A stretch of DNA of 64,000 nucleotides from Prolixibacteraceae bacterium UBA6029. Its GTDB lineage: Bacteria > Bacteroidota > Bacteroidia > Bacteroidales > Prolixibacteraceae. Positions 17,326 through 25,531 of the stretch are shown here, piece after piece. Under the pieces are notes generated by a model. That model was not told the origin of the DNA. It saw only the letters and a program-made list of their open reading frames with translations, and did not search any database. How positions within the stretch are numbered: the first letter of the stretch is position 1; each line of letters starts with the position of its first letter. Location of the stretch: the NCBI GenBank assembly GCA_002429385.1, contig DIZL01000053.1:1-64000 (forward strand), written 5' to 3'. The translations under genes and the position numbers were made by a program.

Positions 17326-17570
17326 TTTTTCAAAGAAAGCTTTTATTCAATGTACTTTCCAATAAACAAGAGGGTTTGATCGTGTTTGTAATGGTGCCGA
17401 ATTTTAAGATATTTTTGTGCCAGATGTTTAACTGACGCTCATTAGCATTGGTATCTCTTTCTAAATGATACAGGATTTCCAACATAAACGGAGGATTGTC
17501 GTTTCGAATGCCATGAACGGTAACGATACCTTTAGTGCATTATGATGATGTTGTTCTACCATTTCAGATC
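17326..17570 (-). pseudogene. Possible frameshifted remnant of a small gene, family not recognised
   Basis: Read on the minus strand, an ATG-led frame MVEQHHHNALK passes, after a one-base shift, into GIVTVHGIRNDNPPFMLEIL and on to about 40 more plausible residues (RDTNANERQLNIWHKN). Neither frame alone is a full gene. The stretch between tetR and the permease otherwise holds nothing recognisable. It could equally be chance coding-like sequence. Confidence 0.3.
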
Positions 17571-17612
17571 CTTCTTAAATTTTAAAAGTCTGTATTTCTG
17601 TTGTATTCATTT

Positions 17613-18635
17613 TCAAAAAATATAATTGAATAAATACCCAACGATCATAATCCCGACCCCGACAACTCCGATGAAAGTGAATATTAGCGGAAGTTTTAAT
17701 ACTTTTCTGAGTATAACCATTTCAGGAAGCGATAGGCCAATTACCGACATCATGAAGGCAAGGGCTGTTCCAAGCGATGCTCCTTTTTCGATGAGTACCG
17801 ATACAATCGGAACGATTCCTGCAGCATTGGAATATAAAGGAATACCTATCAGTACGGAAAGTGGAATGGAATACCAGGCCGATTTTCCCATCAATGCGGC
17901 CATAAATTCTTCAGGAACATATCCATGAGCGCCGGCACCAACGAGTATACCTAATGCCACATATATCCAGACTTTTCCGACAATTTCTTTCACTGCATCA
18001 TATCCGAGGCTGATCCGTTTTTTAAAAGTGTTTTTCTCTTCTTCAAGTCCGTTATCCCCCATGTGGGTTTGATACACCCAGGGTTCTACCCATTTTTCAA
18101 GTTTCAGAAGACCAATGATCCATCCGGCAAGGATGGCAATGATCAATCCGGTTCCAACATAGATGGCGGCTACCTTCCAGCCAAACATGCCATATAAGAG
18201 AATGATGGCTACCTCGTTAATCATGGGAGCAGCAATCAGGAAGGAAAATGTAACCCCAAGCGGGACGCCTGATTCAACAAATCCCAAAAACAAAGGGATC
18301 GCAGAACAAGAGCAAAAGGGAGTGACAATGCCCAGTGTTGCAGCCATTACATTGCCGGTAAATGTTTTTTTACCTTCGAGTGCCTTTCGGGTACGTTCAG
18401 GAGTGAAGTAGGTACGTATAATTCCGACTACAAAGATAATCAGCGTAAGCAGAAGCATCACCTTGGGGAACTCGAAAACAAAGAACCGCAGAGCTTCAGA
18501 CAGATGTGCGCCTTTTGTCATTCCTAAAACCGAATCTATTATCCAATCAGTCAAAGGTTGTAAATAATGATAGATCAGTAACCAGATTGATATTAGGATC
18601 AGGGGTAACCAGATCGCATTTTTAATGTTTTTCAT
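17613..18635 (-). CDS. DUF318 / ArsP-like permease
   Basis: A 340-residue membrane protein of the UPF0718 permease family with about eight to ten helices. The hallmark cytosolic motif TPFCSCSAIPLFLGF is present near residue 105, followed by AAPMINEVAIILL. Members include ArsP, an exporter of trivalent organoarsenicals, and others linked to metals. It closes a cluster encoding ArsF- and ArsG-like proteins and is preceded by its own copy of the ArsR-type operator (18653-18670), so it belongs to that regulon. Organoarsenical export is the best-supported guess; the residues tested in ArsP were not compared. Confidence 0.85.
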   Translation of the reverse strand: MKNIKNAIWLPLILISIWLLIYHYLQPLTDWIIDSVLGMTKGAHLSEALRFFVFEFPKVMLLLTLIIFVVGIIRTYFTPERTRKALEGKKTFTGNVMAATLGIVTPFCSCSAIPLFLGFVESGVPLGVTFSFLIAAPMINEVAIILLYGMFGWKVAAIYVGTGLIIAILAGWIIGLLKLEKWVEPWVYQTHMGDNGLEEEKNTFKKRISLGYDAVKEIVGKVWIYVALGILVGAGAHGYVPEEFMAALMGKSAWYSIPLSVLIGIPLYSNAAGIVPIVSVLIEKGASLGTALAFMMSVIGLSLPEMVILRKVLKLPLIFTFIGVVGVGIMIVGYLFNYIF

Positions 18636-18652
18636 TTCTATTAATTCTTTTT

Positions 18653-18670
18653 GTTCGTGAATTGGCGAAC
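18653..18670. promoter_or_regulatory. Second copy of the ArsR-type operator, ahead of the permease
   Basis: Inverted repeat GTTCG-N8-CGAAC (18 bp, GTTCGTGAATTGGCGAAC), 18 bases upstream of the permease ATG. It matches the site at 20663-20680 in arms and spacing (GTTCGTGAA shared). Confidence 0.65.
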
Positions 18671-18687
18671 AATGTTTTCAAATTTTT

Positions 18688-18951
18688 TTAACTACGATAG
18701 ATTGATTTGACTGACTTTAAACCATTATCTTTAAGTATTTGGTTGATATCGCCTGAGCAACACTTTCCTGAAGGATTTAATTCTTTGCACTGATTTCCTG
18801 TACATGCTCCCGTGCCTTCCTGAATATCGGCAAGTGTTGTTGCTCCCAGCTTGATTGCTTTTTCAATCTGCTTTTGAGATACCTGTTTACAATAGCAAAT
18901 CATCTGGTCTGGATTGATCACCTTTAAATTCTTAAAATCCAATTTATCCAC
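18688..18951 (-). CDS. BFD-like [2Fe-2S] protein
   Basis: An 87-residue cytoplasmic protein of the bacterioferritin-associated ferredoxin (Fer2_BFD) fold. The four cluster cysteines are present as ICYCKQVS near residue 20 and GACTGNQC near residue 50. BFD domains bind a [2Fe-2S] cluster and donate electrons. It begins 9 nt after the arsG-like gene, so it may feed electrons to the reductive arm of this system; that is inference. An extra Cys pair (GKCCSGD) follows the cluster motif. Confidence 0.85.
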   Translation of the reverse strand: MDKLDFKNLKVINPDQMICYCKQVSQKQIEKAIKLGATTLADIQEGTGACTGNQCKELNPSGKCCSGDINQILKDNGLKSVKSIYRS

Positions 18952-18960
18952 TTTAGATTT

Positions 18961-19659
18961 TTATAATAATACGATTACAACATAGTAAATGCCAACGCCA
19001 ATAAATAAAATGGCTATAATACGGCGAAACCAAATTTCGAAATTCTTCATTTTGTGGTATGCACCACCGACTGAACTAACTGAGAAAGCCAGTATCCATG
19101 CGAAGAGAATGACCGGGATACCTGTTGCCAATGCAAATACCATAGGAAGATAAAGACCCGAAGCACTTGCAACTGTCAACGGGATGAGCATTCCAAAATA
19201 GAGAACTCCGCTATAAGGACAAAAGGCCAGCGCGAATATTATACCAAGTAGAATGGCATCAAAATAACCCCATTTGGTTTTGGTTTCCATTTTCGAGGTC
19301 AGTCCAGTCACACCCGGAAAGTTTATTTTGATTATATCGAGCATAAACAAGCCGATGAGAATTAGCAACGGGCCAACGATTTTTTCGCCGTAGCGCTGGA
19401 AGAATCCCGAAAATTTAAATTGGTCGGCCCCAAAATAGATGATCAGCGCAATTGCCATGTACGAAATGGCGCGCCCAAACGTATAGAGCAATCCATTTAC
19501 AAAAACACGTTTGCGATTTTCGATGTCCTTACTGATAAAACCAATTGCCGTGATGTTTGTCGCCAGTGGACAAGGACTGATGGCCGTCATTAAACCCAGC
19601 ACCAAGGCCGAAAGCCATGGCATAGTGCTGTTTTCCAAAAGATTGGTTAGAAACTCCAT
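18961..19659 (-). CDS. arsG: ArsG-type efflux permease (CcdA-like fold)
   Basis: A 232-residue membrane protein with six hydrophobic segments, similar to CcdA/DsbD transmembrane domains and to the ArsG family. It has the paired-cysteine elements SPCPLATNITAIGF near residue 30 and FCPYSGVLYFGMLIP near residue 145. ArsG proteins export trivalent aromatic aminoarsenicals; the name follows family knowledge and the linked arsF gene. It starts 3 nt after the ArsF-like gene. Confidence 0.82.
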   Translation of the reverse strand: MEFLTNLLENSTMPWLSALVLGLMTAISPCPLATNITAIGFISKDIENRKRVFVNGLLYTFGRAISYMAIALIIYFGADQFKFSGFFQRYGEKIVGPLLILIGLFMLDIIKINFPGVTGLTSKMETKTKWGYFDAILLGIIFALAFCPYSGVLYFGMLIPLTVASASGLYLPMVFALATGIPVILFAWILAFSVSSVGGAYHKMKNFEIWFRRIIAILFIGVGIYYVVIVLL

Positions 19660-19662
19660 GGG

Positions 19663-20073
19663 TTATAACTCCAGCAGTTTGTCAACCTTTGCTTTAATGA
19701 TTGATTTAAACTTTTTGGGGTTTGTCCGGGCATACAGAAAGCCTTCGTTGGTCAGGTTTATTTTCTGATCCCCCTTTACAATCAGTAGTGTTTGTCCCGA
19801 AACCTGTAGTTTTTCGACAATAGCTTTGTTTGCATCTTCTTCAAGATTTAATGCCTTGAAGCTGACTTGTTTTCCATACAGGTTTTCCAGATCGGCTTTA
19901 GTCTCAGCTTCTACCGATAAACAGGTTTCGCAACGAACCTTGTTATGAAAGTAATAAGCTTCAACCTTAGGGGCAGTTGCACTTTGTGCTTCCATTTTTG
20001 CTGTTTGAGCATTACCCGAAAAGCTGGACAGAATCATCATCAATGCCCAACTTAAAAAAATAACTTTTTTCAT
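19663..20073 (-). CDS. arsF: ArsF-family nitroreductase subunit-like protein
   Basis: A 136-residue protein with a signal peptide (1-22, ending GNAQ) and a thioredoxin-like domain in which the active site is RCETCLSVE (CETC near residue 55). It matches the family annotated as ArsF, which with ArsE reduces nitroaryl groups of aromatic arsenicals such as roxarsone. It precedes the arsG-like gene by 3 nt and follows a small thioredoxin-like gene that may occupy the ArsE position. Confidence 0.75.
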   Translation of the reverse strand: MKKVIFLSWALMMILSSFSGNAQTAKMEAQSATAPKVEAYYFHNKVRCETCLSVEAETKADLENLYGKQVSFKALNLEEDANKAIVEKLQVSGQTLLIVKGDQKINLTNEGFLYARTNPKKFKSIIKAKVDKLLEL

Positions 20074-20083
20074 AGGGTTTGTT

Positions 20084-20317
20084 TTATCGGATTAATATTT
20101 GCCTGATTTCCTCCATCGAAGGAACACGTCCCTTTATTTCCACCTTTTCATTAACTACCAGTGCGGGAGTAGTCATGATTCCGTATTTCATGATTTCCAT
20201 GATGTCTTCAACTTTGACGATCGTAGCGTCGATACCATTTTTTTCTACCACTTCGCGGGTAAGTTTCTCCAATGTTTTACACTTGGCACACCCTGAACCT
20301 AAAATTTTGATTTCCAT
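20084..20317 (-). CDS. Small thioredoxin/glutaredoxin-like protein (TM0996/MTH895 type)
   Basis: A 77-residue cytoplasmic protein with the motif GSGCAKCKTLE (Cys10, Cys13) and a cis-proline segment TTPALVVNEKVEIKG. The start at 20317 is preferred to an ATG 39 bases upstream because it begins at the conserved first strand (MEIKILGSG) and does not overlap the preceding arsR-type gene. Such proteins accompany ars and permease genes in many bacteria and may act as disulfide or metalloid carriers. It could be the ArsE counterpart of this cluster, though this was not established. Confidence 0.85.
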   Translation of the reverse strand: MEIKILGSGCAKCKTLEKLTREVVEKNGIDATIVKVEDIMEIMKYGIMTTPALVVNEKVEIKGRVPSMEEIRQILIR

Positions 20318-20327
20318 TGTTTTATTG

Positions 20328-20654
20328 TTACTTGCATTTTTGTATTGGTGCTTCACTATCCATTTTCAGGAACTTACGGAATAGCTCCTGTGCCTCTTTC
20401 CAGTTTTCCGTGTTCAGACAATATTTAATGCGTGGAGCTTCAATCTCGCCCTGTATCAATCCTGCATCTTTTAATTCCTTCAGATGCTGCGAAAGAGTCG
20501 ATTTCACGATCGGAAGGACCTCGGTTAAGTCTCCACTGTAACAGCACGATTGTTTGGATAGTAATTCCAACACATACATTCGGATGGGATGCCCCATGGC
20601 CTTGGCATAACGCGCTGCCTTTTGTTGTTCTTCTGTAATTATTTCTTTTTGCAT
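20328..20654 (-). CDS. arsR: ArsR/SmtB family regulator of the arsEFG-like operon
   Basis: A 108-residue winged-helix repressor (the ATG at 20654 is used; an upstream in-frame ATG at 20714 would read through the operator). The sensor region has adjacent cysteines (KQSCCYSGDL) before the recognition helix (LPIVKSTLSQHLKELKDAGL), and a C-terminal Cys (IQKCK). It heads the operon running down to the BFD gene. An 18-bp palindrome 9 bases upstream is repeated ahead of the permease gene, so the repressor probably controls both units in response to a trivalent arsenical or another soft metal. Confidence 0.9.
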   Translation of the reverse strand: MQKEIITEEQQKAARYAKAMGHPIRMYVLELLSKQSCCYSGDLTEVLPIVKSTLSQHLKELKDAGLIQGEIEAPRIKYCLNTENWKEAQELFRKFLKMDSEAPIQKCK

Positions 20655-20662
20655 TGTTCGTA

Positions 20663-20680
20663 GTTCGTGAAATGACGAAC
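20663..20680. promoter_or_regulatory. ArsR-type operator ahead of the second ars cluster
   Basis: Perfect inverted repeat GTTCGT-N6-ACGAAC between the arsR-type gene and the divergent GH88/105 gene. The same site with one arm change is at 18653-18670. Confidence 0.7.
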
Positions 20681-20761
20681 AAAGGAAATCTAAATTTAGG
20701 TAACTAACAATCATTTTCTGAAAAATATTATGGGTCGAATAGTTCTGCAGAATAAATGATT

Positions 20762-20769
20762 AATTTTGG
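20762..20769 (+). promoter_or_regulatory. Possible Bacteroidota -7 box for the GH88/105 gene
   Basis: TAATTTTG matches TAnnTTTG, 30 bases upstream of the ATG at 20800. No clear -33 TTTG was found at the expected distance. Confidence 0.3.
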
Positions 20770-20799
20770 ACAACTGAACTTAACTAAAATATCTGATAC

Positions 20800-21918
20800 A
20801 TGAACTCCAATACGTCAAACTCACGTCGTAGTTTTCTGAAAAAAGCTGGTGGTATAAGCTTAGGGATGGCTGGTATAACGGCTATCGCCTCCAATTTGCC
20901 CTCTGAAATACTTGAAAAGAAGAAGCCGGTAAAGTTATTTACTACCGAACTAAGCGGAACAAAGGACCGTATTGAAAGGGTGAAAGTTGCAACTCTTGGA
21001 ATGCAGCGTTACGATTGGGAACAAGGTACAGTTGCTCAGGCCTTCCTCGAAATGGGTGAAGTGGATCTGTTAGTTTCACTTGCCCGTGCAGCAATCCTTC
21101 GTCAGGAAAAAGGTCGTTTTTCGGTAATTAAAGGCAATGGTCCCATCAACGATTGTGCAAGCGTGGGTGAAGCTGTTCTATATGCTGGTCACATAACCGG
21201 AGACCCGATCTTTCAGAAGGGAGCCGATGAAATGCTGAAGGTGATAAAATCCACAGACCATAAATCCAGCGACGGAATTATTTACCATACTCAGGAACCC
21301 CAAAAAGGAATCTGGTCGGATGGCACCTACATGTTGCCCCCTTTTCTTGCTGCTGCCGGAGATTACAAGGAAGCATTGAAACAGATCGAAGGTTACCGGA
21401 AGTATTTGTATAACACCAAAGATCAGCTTTATTCGCACATGTGGGATGACGAGAATAAGCGTTTAAACCGTTCTGATTACTGGGGAGTTGGAAATGGCTG
21501 GTCAGCAGCAGGAATAACCCGTGTGATTAAAGCATTGCCCGAATCAATGGACACCGAAAAGAAAATGCTGATTGGATATGTTCGTGATCTCATTGATGGG
21601 TGCATGAAATATATGCGGACGGATGGTATGTTTCACAATGTGATCAATAAATCGGATACCTTTCCAGAGGTGAATCTGAGCCAAATGATGTGCTATACCA
21701 TATTCAGGGGTGTTGCAGCAGGTTATCTCGATAAGTCGTATCTGCAAAAAACAGAAATCATGCGTAAGGCTGCCAACAATCAGGTCGACAAGCTGGGTTA
21801 TGTGCATAATGTGTGCGGATTGCCTAATTTCGACCGGGCATACTTTGCTCCCGAAGGACAGGCTTTTTATCTGCTGATGGAGACTGCTGCTAATGATTTG
21901 AATAATAGCAGGAAATAG
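20800..21918 (+). CDS. Secreted glycoside hydrolase, family 88/105-like
   Basis: A 372-residue protein of the six-hairpin (alpha/alpha)6 fold used by unsaturated glucuronyl and rhamnogalacturonyl hydrolases. The N-terminus has a twin-arginine export signal (SRRSFLKKAGGISLG). Recognisable blocks are YDWEQGTVAQAFLE, GPINDCASVGEAVLYAG, GIWSDGTYMLPPFLAAAGDY (probable catalytic Asp in the WSDGTYM region) and YWGVGNGWSAAGI. Such enzymes cleave the terminal unsaturated sugar left by polysaccharide lyases, usually after pectin breakdown. No susC/susD genes or lyases are nearby, so this is not an obvious polysaccharide-utilisation locus. It is followed by an esterase on the same strand. Confidence 0.85.
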   Translation: MNSNTSNSRRSFLKKAGGISLGMAGITAIASNLPSEILEKKKPVKLFTTELSGTKDRIERVKVATLGMQRYDWEQGTVAQAFLEMGEVDLLVSLARAAILRQEKGRFSVIKGNGPINDCASVGEAVLYAGHITGDPIFQKGADEMLKVIKSTDHKSSDGIIYHTQEPQKGIWSDGTYMLPPFLAAAGDYKEALKQIEGYRKYLYNTKDQLYSHMWDDENKRLNRSDYWGVGNGWSAAGITRVIKALPESMDTEKKMLIGYVRDLIDGCMKYMRTDGMFHNVINKSDTFPEVNLSQMMCYTIFRGVAAGYLDKSYLQKTEIMRKAANNQVDKLGYVHNVCGLPNFDRAYFAPEGQAFYLLMETAANDLNNSRK

Positions 21919-21996
21919 GAATAAGGAAATGAGGTACATTTGTTACCAGTATTAATGTTTAAAGGCGAATAGAAACCAAACCAATATAATCATTCT

Positions 21997-22872
21997 ATGA
22001 AATCGATTCTAATATTTCTTGTTCTGTTTGTCCTGTCACTTTCAGGTTTTTCACAAAAAGGGAAAGTTCTGGAGAGTTTAAAATGTCAAAGCAAATTGTT
22101 GGGTTATCCCGTGGAATATTCAATCTACCTGCCAGCCGATTATGAGACATCGAACCGTAGCTATCCGGTTTTGTATTTACTTCACGGGTATTCTGACGAT
22201 GAGACTGGTTGGGTTCAGTTTGGCGAGGTGGCCCAGATTGCCGATAAAGGTATTGAAAGCGGTGACTTTTCTTCGGTAATTATCGTGATGCCTAACGGTA
22301 AGGTAAGCTGGTATTGCAACGATTACAAAATGGCTAATCCATGGGAAAACATGTTTGTGAAAGAGTTTATTCCTTCGATCGAAAAAACATACCGCATACG
22401 GGCGAAGAAGGAATTCAGGGCCATTTCAGGCCTCTCAATGGGGGGCTATGGCTCGTTGATGCTGGCTATGCGCAATCCTGATCTGTTTTCAAGCTGTGTG
22501 GCGTTTAGCTCCGGTACATTTACTGATGAGGAAATTATTGCCATGCCGGACAATACTTACAAGATGTATTTTGGAGATATCTTTGGCAGCAGTCTGGCTG
22601 GTGAGAAACGTATTTCTGATAGCTGGAAAGATCATAGTCCGTTGCACCTGATTTACGATGTGCCGAGAGACAAGCTGAAAAGCATCCGTTTTTACATCGA
22701 TTGTGGTGATGATGATTTTCTGTTTGAAGGGAACACGCAATTGCATATTCAAATGCGAAAACTTGATATCCCACATGAATACCGCACTCGCAATGGTGGA
22801 CATGAATGGCCCTACTGGCGCTCCGGATTGGTGGAAGGACTCAAGTTTATCAGTCAGAGCTTCCATCGCTAA
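21997..22872 (+). CDS. Secreted alpha/beta-hydrolase esterase (esterase D/feruloyl esterase-like)
   Basis: A 291-residue protein with a signal peptide (1-20, ending SGFSQ) and an alpha/beta-hydrolase domain of the Esterase/PF00756 type. It shows YPVLYLLHGYSDDETGW, the nucleophile elbow GLSMGGYGSLMLAMRNPDLF (Ser near 150), an acidic segment FYIDCGDDDFLFEG and the catalytic His in NGGHEWPYW. The family removes acyl or feruloyl groups from plant polysaccharides, or acts on other esters. It lies 78 bases after the GH88/105 gene and may assist in the same substrate. Confidence 0.88.
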   Translation: MKSILIFLVLFVLSLSGFSQKGKVLESLKCQSKLLGYPVEYSIYLPADYETSNRSYPVLYLLHGYSDDETGWVQFGEVAQIADKGIESGDFSSVIIVMPNGKVSWYCNDYKMANPWENMFVKEFIPSIEKTYRIRAKKEFRAISGLSMGGYGSLMLAMRNPDLFSSCVAFSSGTFTDEEIIAMPDNTYKMYFGDIFGSSLAGEKRISDSWKDHSPLHLIYDVPRDKLKSIRFYIDCGDDDFLFEGNTQLHIQMRKLDIPHEYRTRNGGHEWPYWRSGLVEGLKFISQSFHR

Positions 22873-22989
22873 AAAACAGAAAAGAGGAAAAGGGAATAAG
22901 GAAAAAGGAAAATTGCTGAACTTTCATGTTACGTGCCATTTTCCTCATTCCCCTTTCCTTTTTCCCTTTCCTTTTTCCCTTTTCCTTAT
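22871..22989. repeat. 7-nt-period purine arm and pyrimidine arm, inverted
   Basis: After the esterase stop, 22877-22911 is a purine run in heptads of the form NNNGGAA/AGGAAAA; 22937-22987 is the matching pyrimidine run (NNTTTCC). The two can pair as a long imperfect hairpin and sit exactly between convergent genes. The same heptad family occurs at 26311, 29939, 56149 and 56219. Confidence 0.65.
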
Positions 22990-23721
22990 TTACACAATCC
23001 TCCTTTGTTTCTTAATGATCTCCCAGGCCTCGTTTACTTTCTGAAACTTTTCGTTGGCTGCATTCTGAATGTCTTCGCCCAGGTAATGTACTTTATCGGG
23101 ATGATATTTCAGGGCCATTCTGCGGTAAGCTTTTTTCATTTCTTCGTCTGTAGCTGACGGATCTGATTCCAGAATTTTATAGACTGCATCGGTATTGGCG
23201 ATAAACATCGATTCGATCGATTGGTAATCTTTCTCGCTGATGCCCATCTGCTGGGCAATGTATGAAATCAGTGTATGCTCCGATTCATGAATCTGTCCGT
23301 CTGCAGCTGCAATCCCGAAAAGAAAATGAACCAACTGTAAACGGGAGGGATGATCCATGTTTTGACGAATTTGCTGGCATACTTCTGTAACCGGGACGTT
23401 TTGGTTCAGTAAATCGCGAAGTACTTTAATGGCTTCGCCTGCTGTCTCCAGTCCAAAAGACCGTATAAAGAAATCCTTGGTATAGTCAAGTTCTGATTTT
23501 AACACTTTGCCATCGGCTTTCATTACGGCAGAGACCAATACCAGCAAACTCATGATGTAGCCGCCCTGTGTAGTCTGCTGGCCGGTCTGATAGTGTGTGC
23601 CGGACTGTACCGAGAAACCCTGGTCGAATAATGATCCGACTACAAAGCCTAAAATTCCTCCTATTGGTCCGAAGAAAGCCCATCCCAGACCACCTGTAAT
23701 CCATTTTCCTACGCTAGCCAT
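22990..23721 (-). CDS. DjlA-like co-chaperone (TerB-type domain plus C-terminal J domain)
   Basis: A 243-residue protein: an N-terminal glycine-rich hydrophobic segment (GGLGWAFFGPIGGILGFVVG, about 9-29), a helical TerB-like middle domain (about 52-165) and a C-terminal DnaJ domain with the HPD motif (ALKYHPDKVHYLG). The order matches E. coli DjlA, a membrane-anchored Hsp70 co-chaperone. Here the first segment could be an anchor or a glycine-zipper. It is followed by a heptad-repeat hairpin. Confidence 0.88.
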   Translation of the reverse strand: MASVGKWITGGLGWAFFGPIGGILGFVVGSLFDQGFSVQSGTHYQTGQQTTQGGYIMSLLVLVSAVMKADGKVLKSELDYTKDFFIRSFGLETAGEAIKVLRDLLNQNVPVTEVCQQIRQNMDHPSRLQLVHFLFGIAAADGQIHESEHTLISYIAQQMGISEKDYQSIESMFIANTDAVYKILESDPSATDEEMKKAYRRMALKYHPDKVHYLGEDIQNAANEKFQKVNEAWEIIKKQRRIV

Positions 23722-23745
23722 ATTTATTTACGATTTAATTATTTA

Positions 23746-23810
23746 CCATTTACTCCCGATAGTTATCGGGATTAAAACAGGTAATCCCGATAACTATCGG
23801 GAGTAAATGG
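23746..23810. repeat. REP-like perfect hairpin with 29-bp arms
   Basis: Arms 23746-23774 and 23782-23810 are perfect complements around a 7-nt loop; each arm itself contains the palindrome CCCGATAGTTATCGGG. It fills the gap between coaE and the djlA-like gene and could stop transcription. It is flanked by ATTTACG-type heptads. Confidence 0.85.
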
Positions 23811-23811
23811 T

Positions 23812-24408
23812 CTATTTGTAAATTGATTCTGCTCTTATTTTTTTGTCAATAGTTAATATCTGCGGAATGATTAATTCATTATCGTTGTTGCTGATTACAA
23901 AATCAGTCAGTTTAATTCGTTCTGCATCGCTCATCTGGTTTTGTATGCGTTGTCTGACCAGTTCGATGGTTGCTCCGTCGCGTTTCATTACACGTTGGAT
24001 CCGTTCCTCTTCATCCGTAACTACTGCAATGATTTTGTCCATCATTTTGTAGAACCCACTTTCGAATAGGATGGCAGCTTCGTGCAATATATACGGAGTT
24101 TGTTTAGTACCACACCACTCGTTAAATTCTTTTAAAACTACAGGATGCACAATCCCATTTAATTTTGCCAGTAAAGATTCATCGTTAAAAACCAATCCAG
24201 CCAGGTATTTTCGGTCGATAGTCCCGTCAGGAAGGTAAACAGCGGTTCCGAATACCTTAATCAGCGCTTGTCTGATTTCAGGATTACTCGTCATCAGTTG
24301 TTTTGCAACAATGTCAGCTTCAAAGACAGGAATCCCCAATCCTTTGAACACCTTGCATACGGTGCTTTTCCCGCTTCCTATTCCGCCTGTGATTCCGACT
24401 TTGATCAT
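23812..24408 (-). CDS. coaE: Dephospho-CoA kinase
   Basis: A 198-residue P-loop kinase catalysing the last step of coenzyme A synthesis (3'-phosphorylation of dephospho-CoA). The Walker A GGIGSGKST is at residues 7-15, followed by the substrate region VFEADIVAKQL and the LID-like segment AAILFESGF. The ATG at 24408 is chosen; it follows the ybbR-like stop by 4 bases. A TTG five codons earlier would overlap that gene. Confidence 0.96.
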   Translation of the reverse strand: MIKVGITGGIGSGKSTVCKVFKGLGIPVFEADIVAKQLMTSNPEIRQALIKVFGTAVYLPDGTIDRKYLAGLVFNDESLLAKLNGIVHPVVLKEFNEWCGTKQTPYILHEAAILFESGFYKMMDKIIAVVTDEEERIQRVMKRDGATIELVRQRIQNQMSDAERIKLTDFVISNNDNELIIPQILTIDKKIRAESIYK

Positions 24409-24412
24409 GCTC

Positions 24413-25414
24413 TTAATTTTCAATCAGATATTCAATTTCTTCCGGCGTAATCTTCAACTGGTATAAAAAGGCAGGTACAGATTCAAGCTTGATTTTCAAC
24501 CGCCCCGAGTTCTCAGGGTCAACAATGTCCTTGTATGAGACGCTCAGTTTGAAATCTTCGGGATGAACTTCCGAAAAACGGCTTAGTCCAATCAGGAAAG
24601 AGATTTTTACCTTTGAAGGAAATAATTTGATATTTGTACCAGCTGGTTGATTGACCAATACAACCGGTACTGATTTTTGAGCTTCGGTATATTCATCCAC
24701 AGGAATGTTCAGTTTCACCGATTTTGGTTCAAAAAACAATTCTTTCATAGGAATAACCGAAGTCACCGACTGTATAGTTTTATCTGCAGCATTGAATTGT
24801 TGAGCACTGGTATATGCAAATTGAATTGTGTCAAGAACCGACTGAGGCCCGCTAACAGATACCGAATCAGGTATCGTTTGGATCATTCCCGAAATCTGGT
24901 ATTGTTTTTTCAGATTGACTTGAACATTTGGTTTAACCTTTACCTGTTTATGTCCCATCTGTCCGAATTTGAAAAATAAGGTGTCCGGATTCATGCCTGT
25001 GATCTTTAGCTCGTTCGATATCTGGTATGATAATTCGCTTAGAAACTGCCGCGTAGGGAATGCAAAATTACTCTTTTTGCTTTCGGTCATACGATTATTG
25101 GTCAGGTCGTTTACGTTAAACTCCAACGGCATGATCAAAAAAATAAGCTTGTGCCTGATTATGGTGAACCCATGGGCTTCAACAGTCAGAGTAAATTGTT
25201 CGGGCAGAAGATTGGATAGCGTTTTATTGTTTGGTAAGTTGACATAGTGAACAGGTGCAACCATTTCAACGGTGTAGGTTTTGCTCAGGGCGTTCAGAAA
25301 CCAGAACCCGGTGGCTATGACAATACAGACGATATAGGCAGCCACCCGCCTGTCGTTCCTGAAATATACCTTTTTCAGGTATTTTAATAATTTAGATATC
25401 CAGCTTGTCTTCAC
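24413..25414 (-). CDS. YbbR-like (CdaR-type) domain protein
   Basis: A 333-residue protein with one N-terminal transmembrane segment (about 22-42, VAAYIVCIVIATGFWFLNAL) and an extracytoplasmic region of YbbR-type beta domains (for example KVKPNVQVNLKKQYQISG). In Firmicutes YbbR (CdaR) controls the diadenylate cyclase CdaA; in Bacteroidota these proteins are conserved but their partner is not established. No cdaA is adjacent. It overlaps no gene and is followed after 4 bases by coaE in the gene order yajC, ybbR-like, coaE. Confidence 0.85.
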   Translation of the reverse strand: MKTSWISKLLKYLKKVYFRNDRRVAAYIVCIVIATGFWFLNALSKTYTVEMVAPVHYVNLPNNKTLSNLLPEQFTLTVEAHGFTIIRHKLIFLIMPLEFNVNDLTNNRMTESKKSNFAFPTRQFLSELSYQISNELKITGMNPDTLFFKFGQMGHKQVKVKPNVQVNLKKQYQISGMIQTIPDSVSVSGPQSVLDTIQFAYTSAQQFNAADKTIQSVTSVIPMKELFFEPKSVKLNIPVDEYTEAQKSVPVVLVNQPAGTNIKLFPSKVKISFLIGLSRFSEVHPEDFKLSVSYKDIVDPENSGRLKIKLESVPAFLYQLKITPEEIEYLIEN

Positions 25415-25433
25415 GGCATCAAATATAAAAAAA

Positions 25434-25531
25434 AAGACCGAAGACCGGAGACCGAAGATCGAAGACCAACTTCTGACTCCTGTCTTCCGTCTCCCATCTT
25501 CTGTCTCCTGTCTCCCGTCTCCCGACTTCCT
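25434..25531. repeat. 7-nt-period repeat array, purine heptads followed by pyrimidine heptads
   Basis: About fourteen consecutive 7-mers: AGACCGA-like units (25437-25468) then CTCCTGT/CTCCCGT-like units to about 25531. The two blocks are partly complementary, so the array can fold back on itself. It occupies nearly the whole yajC-ybbR intergenic gap. Confidence 0.75.

Noticed and set aside
22703..23044. Frame of 113 codons running from the esterase gene through the heptad repeat
   Set aside because: Its sequence is an out-of-frame reading of the esterase followed by repeat-derived Phe/Pro/Ser runs.
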